The notes under the pieces: model-generated | What the model saw: the letters and a program-made list of their open reading frames with translations, nothing else | Told to the model about the DNA's origin: nothing | The model's database searches: none | Shown here: one piece after another, positions 1-7,153 of the stretch | Position numbering within the stretch: the first letter of the stretch is position 1 | Layout of the letters: every line of letters starts with the position of its first letter | Origin: Bacteroidota bacterium | GTDB taxonomy: Bacteria > Bacteroidota > Bacteroidia > Bacteroidales > Dysgonomonadaceae | Length of the DNA stretch: 64,000 bases | NCBI GenBank assembly: GCA_023388315.1 | Contig: JAEWGM010000006.1 | Span: 1-64,000, forward strand | Direction: 5' to 3' | Position numbers and translations under genes: made by a program

Positions 1-293
1 GAGGCTGTATCAAAAGTATAAAGTTTTAACAAAGTGCTTTTGATTTGATACTTTTGTCCCGAAGGGACTAAACATCAATAACTCCGCACGAAGTGCGGGG
101 TGGCAAGAGCCACACTACCTACAGCCCCGAAGAGGGCTGAACTTCAACCCCTTCAGGGTTGACTTAGGATTATCGTTTATCTCCGTGTGTTCCACACACG
201 GTTATTGATAGTTAAGTTCTTTCAGAACTTTTCCCATAGAAAACTTTCATATTATAACTTGAAGATTGTCTACTGTTGCTTTTGAGACAGCCC
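1..293. repeat. MITE-like element with inverted ends, filled with small palindromes
   Basis: The left end GAGGCTGTATCAAAAG (1-16) is matched in inverse orientation at about 278-293, whose complement reads GGGGCTGTCTCAAAAG (14 of 16 identical). Such GAGGCTGT-TCAAAAG ends resemble terminal repeats of Bacteroidetes insertion sequences, but no transposase is present. The inside holds short palindromes: GTCCC-GAA-GGGAC (56-68), CCGCAC-GAA-GTGCGG (about 84-98), AAGTTC-TTTCA-GAACTT (about 214-230). The element starts at base 1, so it may be cut by the window edge. A second element with similar ends lies at 37362-37466. Confidence 0.5.
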
Positions 294-620
294 CAATGAC
301 GAAATTACCGCGCATAAACTCTGTAAGAGTTTCCCAATCCGTTTAAAGGAAACGCCTACAGCGTTTAATTCGTCTTTCACGTTTGCTACCCCCAATTAAA
401 ATTGGGGGTTATGCACAGAAAACTTCTACGAAGTTAAAACGCGGCCTATTCGTCCAATCAATTTACTAAAACGGTTTGCTGATAAAGATTTCAACTAATG
501 TGCCGGAATTTTGTCGGTCAGTAGTGATTCCCAAACAATCCTAATAAAACTAAAATATCTGCAATGGGCGAACAATTGAACCGTTGAATACGTTTCATTG
601 AACGGATTAATTACCGAAAT
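294..620. other. Intergenic stretch with further short palindromes, no gene seen
   Basis: No convincing reading frame. Palindromes continue: AAACTC-TGTAA-GAGTTT near 318-334 and CCCCCAATT-AAAATTGGGGG-like pairing at about 389-409. A long minus-strand frame at 495-824 overlaps the small exported protein on the plus strand and has no family features, so it is not called. Confidence 0.5.
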
Positions 621-980
621 TTGAAAAAGCAGCGCCGCATATCCGCTTTTATTCTCGTTATGTTTATGGTAAGCATAGCCATGGGCGAAGTGCATCAATG
701 GCTGTCTACAACTGATAATGAAGCAATTATTGTCGCGAAAAGTTGTCAACGAAAAGACAGTTCGGAGAAAACCGGAGAATCTCACACTTTTTTCGTGCAA
801 GACAACATCGAAACGTCCTCGCAAAGCGCGATTCTATCGGTTTCGTGCGCGCCGGTTTTTTATGAATTTCAAGAACCTTTCGGAATTAATCTTTCTTTCA
901 CCCGCGTTGATTTTATCGACAAAACCATTTCTCCCTCATTTTCTCTTATCAGCCGCATAGAAAGGCCCCCCAAAGCATAA
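621..980 (+). CDS. Small exported protein of unknown function
   Basis: A 119-codon frame starting with TTG. The N-terminus (MKKQRR followed by about 15 hydrophobic residues ending SIAMG) looks like a signal peptide; the rest is Ser/Thr-rich and ends in a basic Pro-containing tail (RIERPPKA). I recognise no family. It lies 55 bp before the metallophosphatase on the same strand. The TTG start is uncertain; ATG codons at 660 and 666 would remove most of the signal sequence. The frame could be fortuitous, but signal-like start, length and orientation favour a real small secreted protein. Confidence 0.42.
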   Translation: MKKQRRISAFILVMFMVSIAMGEVHQWLSTTDNEAIIVAKSCQRKDSSEKTGESHTFFVQDNIETSSQSAILSVSCAPVFYEFQEPFGINLSFTRVDFIDKTISPSFSLISRIERPPKA

Positions 981-1035
981 ATCTGAAAACTCATACAAAA
1001 AATCAGATTTATCAACCTATTTTAAAATTCAAAAA

Positions 1036-2670
1036 ATGAAATTTAAAACAATATGGGCTATGGCTTTGACTCTTTTTATGCCCAATATGTATGCAAATAC
1101 TTCAAACAAAACAACCACAAAAACAAACAATAGAACAACCATCACCATTCTTCAAACATCTGATATTCACGGACAATTAGACACGCACGAGGAATTATTT
1201 GTAGAAGGTGACAACGTAACTTTCAAAAAACGCGGCGGATTGGCGCGAATTAAAACCCTTTTTGACGAAGAACGTGCCAAAAATCCCGGCAGAACGGTTA
1301 TCGTGGATGCCGGCGATATGATTCAGGGAAGCGGTTACGCCGCGGTTTCCGAAGGCAGGATTTTCTCGGAAATTGTGCAGAAAATGAATTACGATTTGCT
1401 ACTGCCCGGAAACTGGGAAGTGGTGTATGGAAAAGAGCGCATGATGGAAGTGCTCACCGGTTACAAAACGCCCGTTATCGCGCAAAATATGCGACACGAA
1501 GCCACCGGCGAATACCTTTTCCCGCCGTATTGGACAACGGAAATCGACGGTATCAAACTCGCTTTTATCGGTGTGAACGACCCCGATATTCCATTCCGAC
1601 AAGCGCCGAGTTACAGCAAAGGAATCCGATTTAACGGATTGGACAACAGCTTGGAACAAATGATTGAAAAAGTAAAAGCAGAGGAAAAACCCAATGTTTT
1701 GTTTTTAATCACGCACATTGGAATTGCTAAGCAAGTGGATTTGGCAAGTGACGACTTGAGCAAAGAGGTGGATTATATTTTAGGTTCCGACACGCACGAG
1801 CGCATCCGCAAACCAATTGAAGGCAAACACGCCAAAGTAACGGAGCCGGGTGCTTTTGGCTCGTTTGTGGGTAAGCTGACGCTTCATTTCGAAAACGGAA
1901 AATTGGTTTCCGACGAATATGAATTAATGGATGTTGACCCCGACAAATACGCCGAAGACAAAGAACTGAAGGCGGTTATTGAGAAACTAAAAAAACCGTA
2001 CGAGGCTGAATTGGAAAAAGTGGTGGGCTACACCGCCGAGCCGATTTATCGCTATTTGACAGTTGAAAACGCGATGGACAACATGATTACCGATGCCATG
2101 CGTTGGAAAACCGGCGTAGAAATTTCGTTTTCGAACGGTTTTCGATTCGGAAACCCCATTGTGCCACGCAATGGCAAACCGGCCGCCATCAACCGCAACG
2201 ATATTTGGAACATGCTTCCCATTGACGATTTTGTGAAAACCGGCGAAGTAACCGGACGCCAAATAAAAGAGTGGTTGGAAAGGGAGGCGCACAACGTGTT
2301 CGCGAAAAACCCAACCGAACGGTTTGGAGGGTGGTTTGTCCGTTTTTCGGGAATGGAAGTTCGGCTGAACAGCTCCAACGAACCCGGAAAACGCATTGAA
2401 TCGATTACCGTGCACGGAGAACCCATTGATTACGACAGAACATACACCATTTCGGCCTGCCTGCGCGAAGGCGACCCCGATGATATGCTTTGCCGCATCC
2501 CCAATGTAAAAAACGTAAAAACAATGGATTACACCATGCACGATGTGTTGATTGAGTATTTGGGCAAATTTTCACCCGTCGCACCCAAACTTGACGGCCG
2601 CGCGCTGGCAACCGATTTGGGCGATTTTACCTTTTCCACCTTGCCGGGAACGGATTATGAGTTTAGGTAA
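1036..2670 (+). CDS. Bifunctional metallophosphatase/5'-nucleotidase family protein, SoxB-like branch
   Basis: A 544-residue exported protein with the two-domain 5'-nucleotidase (UshA) layout: signal peptide (about 1-20), calcineurin-like metallophosphatase domain (about 35-260) and 5'-nucleotidase C-terminal domain (about 330-540). Visible metal-binding motifs are TSDIHGQLD (D43, H45), DAGD (91-94), ITHIG (H227) and GSDTHE (D252, H254). The usual GNHEFD motif reads GNWEVVYG (125-132), with Trp in place of the His that in UshA aids transition-state stabilisation; a similar change is typical of SoxB thiosulfohydrolases. Family role: periplasmic hydrolysis of nucleotides or other phospho- or sulfo-esters. 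The substrate cannot be read from sequence. A DsrE-like lipoprotein follows on the same strand after a repeat-rich gap. Confidence 0.88.
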   Translation: MKFKTIWAMALTLFMPNMYANTSNKTTTKTNNRTTITILQTSDIHGQLDTHEELFVEGDNVTFKKRGGLARIKTLFDEERAKNPGRTVIVDAGDMIQGSGYAAVSEGRIFSEIVQKMNYDLLLPGNWEVVYGKERMMEVLTGYKTPVIAQNMRHEATGEYLFPPYWTTEIDGIKLAFIGVNDPDIPFRQAPSYSKGIRFNGLDNSLEQMIEKVKAEEKPNVLFLITHIGIAKQVDLASDDLSKEVDYILGSDTHERIRKPIEGKHAKVTEPGAFGSFVGKLTLHFENGKLVSDEYELMDVDPDKYAEDKELKAVIEKLKKPYEAELEKVVGYTAEPIYRYLTVENAMDNMITDAMRWKTGVEISFSNGFRFGNPIVPRNGKPAAINRNDIWNMLPIDDFVKTGEVTGRQIKEWLEREAHNVFAKNPTERFGGWFVRFSGMEVRLNSSNEPGKRIESITVHGEPIDYDRTYTISACLREGDPDDMLCRIPNVKNVKTMDYTMHDVLIEYLGKFSPVAPKLDGRALATDLGDFTFSTLPGTDYEFR

Positions 2671-3021
2671 ATATGTTGTGTGAAAGAGGATTGTCCACAA
2701 TACATCCAAAGAGCATTGTTTATCACGAGCTTTAATCTGTGGTTAAAACATCTTTAAAATATTTCAGCCACTTATTACAGGTTTAAAATTTCTAATTCGG
2801 GCTGAAAGCCCAGTTTAATTCAACCCAACGCACCGCGTTGGGTGATTAGACAAATCATAGAATTGGCGGGCTGTAAGCCCAACTTAAATATTAAGCTGCC
2901 CTTGCAGGGCGAAATGGTGGGCTGCATTCCCCACCCAACGCGTCGCGTTGCTTTGCATTGGGCTGAAGTAAATTGCCACTTCGTGGCGTAAAATGAATAA
3001 TCATCAAAACTTAAAAAACAA
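2671..3021. repeat. Cluster of short hairpins between metallophosphatase and lipoprotein genes
   Basis: From about 2800 to 2960 there is a string of short palindromes: GGGCT-GAA-AGCCC, CAACGC-ACC-GCGTTG, GGGCT-GTA-AGCCC, GCCCT-TGC-AGGGC and CAACGC-GTC-GCGTTG. The linker AACTTAAATATTAAGCTG at 2881-2898 recurs almost unchanged at 34492-34509 in another cluster whose stems differ. No gene is supported here. Confidence 0.6.
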
Positions 3022-3477
3022 ATGAAAACAAAACTAAGCATCTTTATTCTGTCAACCCTTTTGTTTGCCGTTTCGTGTACGCAACCGGAACCATCGAATC
3101 AGCAAAAAACGGAAGTAGAAACAACTCAACATCAAAACAATCCGGTGAATTATATCGTATTAACCAGCAACATCCAGCAAATCCGCTCCATTTCGGAAGG
3201 CGCGCAAATGCTGAAAGCCGAAGACCCGGAGAATTACGGGAAAACGGAAGTGGTAGTTTGCGGAAAAACCGTTACGGAAGTCACTGATCCCGAAGTAATG
3301 GAACCGATTCTAAAAGCCATTTCGGAAGGCGATTTGGATGTGAAAATATGCGAGTTTTCCATTAATGAGCATCAAGTGGATGCTTCGCTTATTCCGGCGC
3401 CACTCACTACCGTAAAAAACGGAATCTGGTACAATTTCAAGAAACAGGCCGAGGGTTTCCAAAGTTTGGGGCTGTAG
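3022..3477 (+). CDS. DsrE-like domain lipoprotein
   Basis: 151 residues with a lipoprotein signal peptide (lipobox FAVSC, Cys19). The mature part resembles the DsrE/DsrF-like sulfur-relay fold: a VVVCG strand (about 74-78), a helix, then KICEFSINEHQVDASLIP and a VKNGIW segment matching the usual pattern in which a Cys- or His-containing strand is followed by the G-[IV] strand. DsrE proteins bind or carry sulfur; exported lipidated versions are of unknown function. The upstream gene belongs to a SoxB-like branch, so a shared sulfur-related role is conceivable but is inference only. The assignment rests on pattern recognition at low similarity. Confidence 0.6.
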   Translation: MKTKLSIFILSTLLFAVSCTQPEPSNQQKTEVETTQHQNNPVNYIVLTSNIQQIRSISEGAQMLKAEDPENYGKTEVVVCGKTVTEVTDPEVMEPILKAISEGDLDVKICEFSINEHQVDASLIPAPLTTVKNGIWYNFKKQAEGFQSLGL

Positions 3478-3509
3478 AGATAATTTTTCTACGAAAATCG
3501 TCCGCCGTA

Positions 3510-3540
3510 TTGCGTTGGCGGATGATTTTCCGTATATTTG
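3510..3540 (+). promoter_or_regulatory. prfB promoter
   Basis: TATATTTG at 3533-3540 fits the Bacteroidetes -7 consensus TAnnTTTG, with TTG at 3510-3512 twenty bases upstream as the -33 element. Transcription would begin near 3546, just before the hairpin at 3559-3612. Confidence 0.6.
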
Positions 3541-3558
3541 CATCCCTTTAAAAAACAA

Positions 3559-3612
3559 AAAACTGAACAAGTTGATGGATGGAACACCTGATTATCAACC
3601 TTATTCAGTTTT
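3559..3612 (+). promoter_or_regulatory. Long hairpin in the prfB 5' leader
   Basis: The arms 3559-3576 (AAAACTGAACAAGTTGAT) and 3594-3612 are complementary over 17 positions, with one mismatch and one bulge, around a 17-base loop. The hairpin lies between the predicted start of transcription and the prfB ATG at 3631. It is not followed by a T-run, so it is not an obvious terminator. Confidence 0.6.
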
Positions 3613-3630
3613 CATTCATTCAAAAAAAAT

Positions 3631-4747
3631 ATGATTACTACAGACCAACTTAAAGATGTGTTGGAACGCGAGCAGGCGTTGAGGAGGTATCTTTGACGTC
3701 GATGCAAAAGCCATTCAACTGGAAGAAGAAGAACTAAAAACCCAAGCGCCCGACTTTTGGAACGACAACAAAGCCGCCGAAGCGCAAATGAAAATTGTGC
3801 GCGACCTGAAAGGCTGGCTTAACGCTTACGCAGAAGTGAAATCAGCCGCCGATGAGCTGCAGCTGGCTTACGATTTTGTGAAAGACGAGGTGGTTACCGA
3901 AGAGGAAGTGGATGCAGCATACCAAAAAGCCATTCAATTAATTGAAGATCTGGAGCTAAAAAATATGCTTCGCCGCGAAGAAGACCAATTGGGCGCGGTA
4001 TTGAAAGTGAACGCCGGCGCGGGCGGCACGGAAAGCCAGGATTGGGCATCGATGCTTTTCAGGATGTACCAGCGATGGTGCGAAGATAAAGGCTACAAAA
4101 CCACCGTTACCAACTGGCAAGACGGCGACGACGCCGGCATTAAAACCGCCACCCTGCAAGTGGAAGGGAACATTGCCTATGGTTTTCTGAAAAGTGAAAA
4201 CGGCGTACATCGACTTGTGCGCGTGTCACCCTACAACGCCCAAGGCAAACGCATGACTTCCTTCGCTTCGGTGTTTGTGGTGCCGCTGGTGGACGACAGC
4301 ATTGAAATTGATGTAAACACCGCCTCCATTACGTGGGACACGTTCCGTTCTTCAGGCGCGGGCGGGCAAAACGTAAACAAAGTGGAAACCGGCGTGCGCT
4401 TGCACTACACGTACAAAGACCCCGACACAGGCGAAGAACAGGAAATTGTGATTGAAAACACCGAGAGCCGTTCGCAATTGGGCAACCGCGAAAACGCCAT
4501 CCGCTTGTTGAAATCGCAACTCTACGAAATTGAACTCGAAAAACGCCGTGCCGCGCAAGCGCAAATTGAAGCGGGAAAGAAAAAAATTGAGTGGGGTTCG
4601 CAAATTCGCAGTTATGTTTTTGATGACCGCCGCGTGAAAGACCACCGCACCAATTACCAAACATCGGACGTGAACGGCGTGATGGACGGCGATTTGGACG
4701 ATTTCATAAAAGCTTATCTGATGGAATTTGGCGGAGAAAATGAATAG
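3631..4747 (+). CDS. prfB: Peptide chain release factor 2, made by programmed +1 frameshift
   Basis: Release factor 2 recognises UGA and UAA and triggers peptide release. The gene opens with ATG at 3631, reads 21 codons to an in-frame TGA (3694-3696), and continues after a +1 shift at CTT-T to 4747, giving about 371 residues, normal for RF2. The catalytic GGQ loop is present (SSGAGGQNVNKVET) and the anticodon-like tripeptide reads SPY (VRVSPYNAQGK) where E. coli has SPF. Codon choice across the shift is continuous, so this is genuine recoding, not a broken gene. Annotation starting at the internal ATG (3788) would lose the N-terminal domain. A promoter and leader hairpin precede it. Confidence 0.96.
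3682..3697 (+). other. Programmed +1 frameshift site of prfB
   Basis: AGGAGG (3682-3687), TAT, then CTT TGA C (3691-3697). This is the canonical RF2 recoding signal: an internal Shine-Dalgarno element three bases before the slippery CUU, followed by UGA and C. Low RF2 slows decoding of UGA and favours the shift, giving autoregulation. Confidence 0.95.
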
Positions 4748-5117
4748 TTTTCCAACTGACGACGGAGTAATGAATTATAAAAAGATTCTTCTCCGAAGAC
4801 CAGCGGATTCGACGTAAAAATGCAACCATTTAGATAATGTAAATGATTGGCATAAAATAAGGTAATAAGGTTTTTATTCTATTTCTCCTTTTCTAGTGAG
4901 GTTGACTGAGAAAATAAGGTTTTTCTCATATCGAACTCACATTATGAATATCGGATACCCAAATGCCACAACGTGGCAAAAGAAAAAAGGATAGGGCAAC
5001 GCCCTATTGTAAAGCAGCAACCCGACACCCAAGCCCTATAGAGGCGTAAACGTTTGGATACGGCCATTCGTAATAAATTATATTCTTCAACACGTAAACC
5101 ATTTTACGAACTTCGCT
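4748..5117. other. Intergenic region after prfB with two short palindromes
   Basis: AT-rich, without a convincing gene. It holds GCCAC-AAC-GTGGC near 4967 and AGGGC-AAC-GCCCT near 5000, both of the small-hairpin type scattered through the window. No clear terminator or promoter. The plus-strand frame at 5054-5407 is a shadow overlapping the permease. Confidence 0.5.
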
Positions 5118-6236
5118 ATGATGATACGAAACGAAAACAGCAGCTCCCGTTACAAATACATCCTCATTGGGTTAATGATTCTGCTGGCTTTAATTATTTT
5201 CACGGAATTGAGAATATACATTGGCGGTTTTCTCGCTGCCATCACACTCTACGCCATTTTGCGGAACCAAATGCACGTGTTGGCAGAAAAGCGAAAATGG
5301 AAAAGAAGCCTGGCAGCAATGGTGATTGTGCTGGAAGCGCTCGTTTTCTTCCTTGTGCCGATCACCGGAATCGGTTTTCTGGTTGCCGACACCATTTCCG
5401 GCATTAATATCGATCCCGCGGAAATTACCGCCGCCATTAACGATTTCAGGGCAAGCCTAGAAGAACGTTTCGGTATGGATTTCTTTATGCCCGAAAACAT
5501 TTCCCTCCCGCAAGTTGGAACAACTGTGATGCAAGCGGTGGCAAAAAACCTCTATTTTATGGTAATAAACAGTATTATCGCGCTGTTTCTTTTGTACTTT
5601 ATGCTTTGCAGTTACGATAAAATTGAAAAAGCCACACTGGAAATACTTCCTTTTAACGAAGAGAACAAAAAAATTCTTCAGCAAGAAGTGAAATCCATCA
5701 TCCAAGCCAATGCCATTGGCATTCCGGCTGTAGCCATCATTCAAGGTATTTTGGCCTATGTGGGATATATGTTCTTCGGTGTGGAAAACGCACTGGTGTA
5801 TGCGGTTCTGGTATCGTTTACCACCATTATTCCCGTGGTGGGCACAGCGCTTGTTTGGGTGCCCATAGGTGCTTCGGCGTTGTTTGGCGGCGAAGTTTCA
5901 AGAGGGTTGTTCTTGCTTTTGTATGGATTGCTGGTGATTGGCGGCTCCGATGCCATTATTCGGTTTATGCTTCAGAAGAAATTGGCAAACATTCACCCGT
6001 TGATTACTTTTTTTGGCGTATTGATGGGGCTGCCCATGTTCGGTTTTTGGGGCGTGGTTTTTGGCCCGTTATTGGTATCGCTCTTGGTGCTGTTCATTAA
6101 TATGTACCGCCACGATTACGTTCCCGGTTCAGGCGCTACACCACGCGCCACCACAAAAGAGGACAGCAAGTCGCCCCTTTTTAAAAGAAAACTGTCTCCC
6201 ACCCCACCTCCGGAATCGAATGTGAATGGAGAATAG
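5118..6236 (+). CDS. AI-2E family transporter (PerM/TqsA-like permease)
   Basis: A 372-residue integral membrane protein of the AI-2E/PerM family (DUF20). There are two hydrophobic hairpins at about 13-50 and 62-90, a soluble middle region (about 95-150), then several C-terminal membrane segments (about 150-345) and a basic Pro-rich cytoplasmic tail. The conserved segment IPVVGTALVWVP and the GLPMFGFWGVVFGPLLVSLL stretch are typical. Members export small molecules (autoinducer-2 in TqsA) or act as Na+/H+ antiporters; the substrate here is unknown. ATG at 5118 gives the expected short cytoplasmic N-terminus. Confidence 0.88.
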   Translation: MMIRNENSSSRYKYILIGLMILLALIIFTELRIYIGGFLAAITLYAILRNQMHVLAEKRKWKRSLAAMVIVLEALVFFLVPITGIGFLVADTISGINIDPAEITAAINDFRASLEERFGMDFFMPENISLPQVGTTVMQAVAKNLYFMVINSIIALFLLYFMLCSYDKIEKATLEILPFNEENKKILQQEVKSIIQANAIGIPAVAIIQGILAYVGYMFFGVENALVYAVLVSFTTIIPVVGTALVWVPIGASALFGGEVSRGLFLLLYGLLVIGGSDAIIRFMLQKKLANIHPLITFFGVLMGLPMFGFWGVVFGPLLVSLLVLFINMYRHDYVPGSGATPRATTKEDSKSPLFKRKLSPTPPPESNVNGE

Positions 6237-6251
6237 ATTTTACGCAAAGTG

Positions 6252-7052
6252 TTACCTGGAAATCAACGGTTTATTTTGATAAATTTCTTTTTCGATAGAA
6301 AGTCCGAAAAGCGCAAAATCATATTTCGCGGGGTCTTGGGCGTCCAAAACGCGAAGGTTTTCGGTAAGCTCCAGCGCGGCTTTCCAATCGGCTTGTTCTC
6401 TGGAAATTAAGCCGAGTTTGCGTGCCGTGCGGTTTACGTGCACATCGATGGGGCAAACAAGCGCGCTTTGCGGAATTCTTTTCCAAATGCCAAAATCCAC
6501 ACCTTTGTCGTCGTTTCGCACCATCCATCGGAGAAACATGTTTAGCCGCTTGCAAGCCGATTTTCGAGCGGGCGTTGCCACGTGTTTTTGCGTGCGGCGT
6601 GGCGCGTTTTCGTGGTCGAAAAAGTAACGGTTGAAACCCGTCAGCGAGTCTTCGATGCTTAAAAACGCGCCGTTTTGCAAAAAGGCATCTTCCAAACTAT
6701 CGAAACGGCGGTAATGCCGATGAAGAAAATCCACAAAATAGAGCAAATCGGTATCGTTAAACGTGCGATGCTTAAAGCCGAGCAACGATTGAAGGCCTTC
6801 ATCATTATACTGTGTAACAAATTGATAGGGCGAACCATCCATCCTCTCTGCCAACTCAAAACATTTAGCAATAATGGTTTTTCGCTGTCCCCACGCGAGT
6901 GTAGCGGCGAAAAACCCCATAATTTCAATATCTTGTTTCAAGGAAAATTGATGCGGAATTAAAATGGGATCGGTTTCTATGAACGACGGATGGTTGTAAA
7001 AATCCGCCTTTTTATCAAGAAACTCTTTCAATTCATTTTTTAGAGAAAACAT
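6252..7052 (-). CDS. DUF2400 (TIGR02757) family protein
   Basis: 266 residues from the ATG complementary to 7050-7052; the frame extends 26 codons further but those residues (MAFVFTNVR...) are not family-like, and the promoter at 7077-7084 would leave them out. The family is recognised by the N-terminal ADFYNHP-SFIETDPI segment, MGFFAATLAWGQRKTII, and the C-terminal CPIDVHVNRTARKLGL with DPAKYDFALFGLS. Function is not established. The D-x-H-V-x-R-x2-R-x-LG segment looks like the catalytic-Asp region of HhH-GPD DNA glycosylases such as endonuclease III (my inference). It is divergent from the exported protease next door. Confidence 0.85.
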   Translation of the reverse strand: MFSLKNELKEFLDKKADFYNHPSFIETDPILIPHQFSLKQDIEIMGFFAATLAWGQRKTIIAKCFELAERMDGSPYQFVTQYNDEGLQSLLGFKHRTFNDTDLLYFVDFLHRHYRRFDSLEDAFLQNGAFLSIEDSLTGFNRYFFDHENAPRRTQKHVATPARKSACKRLNMFLRWMVRNDDKGVDFGIWKRIPQSALVCPIDVHVNRTARKLGLISREQADWKAALELTENLRVLDAQDPAKYDFALFGLSIEKEIYQNKPLISR

Positions 7053-7076
7053 ACGCGAAAACCAATTATTACAAAC

Positions 7077-7084
7077 AAAGTTAG
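7077..7084 (-). promoter_or_regulatory. Probable promoter of the DUF2400 gene
   Basis: The minus strand reads TAACTTTG (TAnnTTTG consensus) 24 bases before the chosen ATG. No clear -33 TTG is seen at the expected distance. Confidence 0.4.
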
Positions 7085-7106
7085 CTTTATTTAGCAAAAA
7101 ACATCT

Positions 7107-7114
7107 TACATTTG
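7107..7114 (+). promoter_or_regulatory. Probable promoter of the exported protease gene
   Basis: TACATTTG matches TAnnTTTG 40 bases before the ATG at 7154. It overlaps a perfect inverted repeat, CATTTGT-AAAA-ACAAATG, a possible operator on the divergent promoter region. Confidence 0.5.
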
Positions 7115-7153
7115 TAAAAACAAATGCCATATCCGAAAAATTAAAAAGTCATC

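Noticed and set aside
294..620. Repeated palindromes that at first look like a CRISPR array
   Set aside because: The repeats are not identical, spacers are not uniform, and no cas genes are present.
495..824. Minus-strand frame of 109 codons overlapping the small exported protein
   Set aside because: No family features, and its opposite frame has a signal peptide and better composition.
3631..3696. Apparent nonsense mutation in prfB
   Set aside because: The TGA with AGGAGG upstream and CTT-TGA-C context is the known programmed frameshift, not a broken gene.
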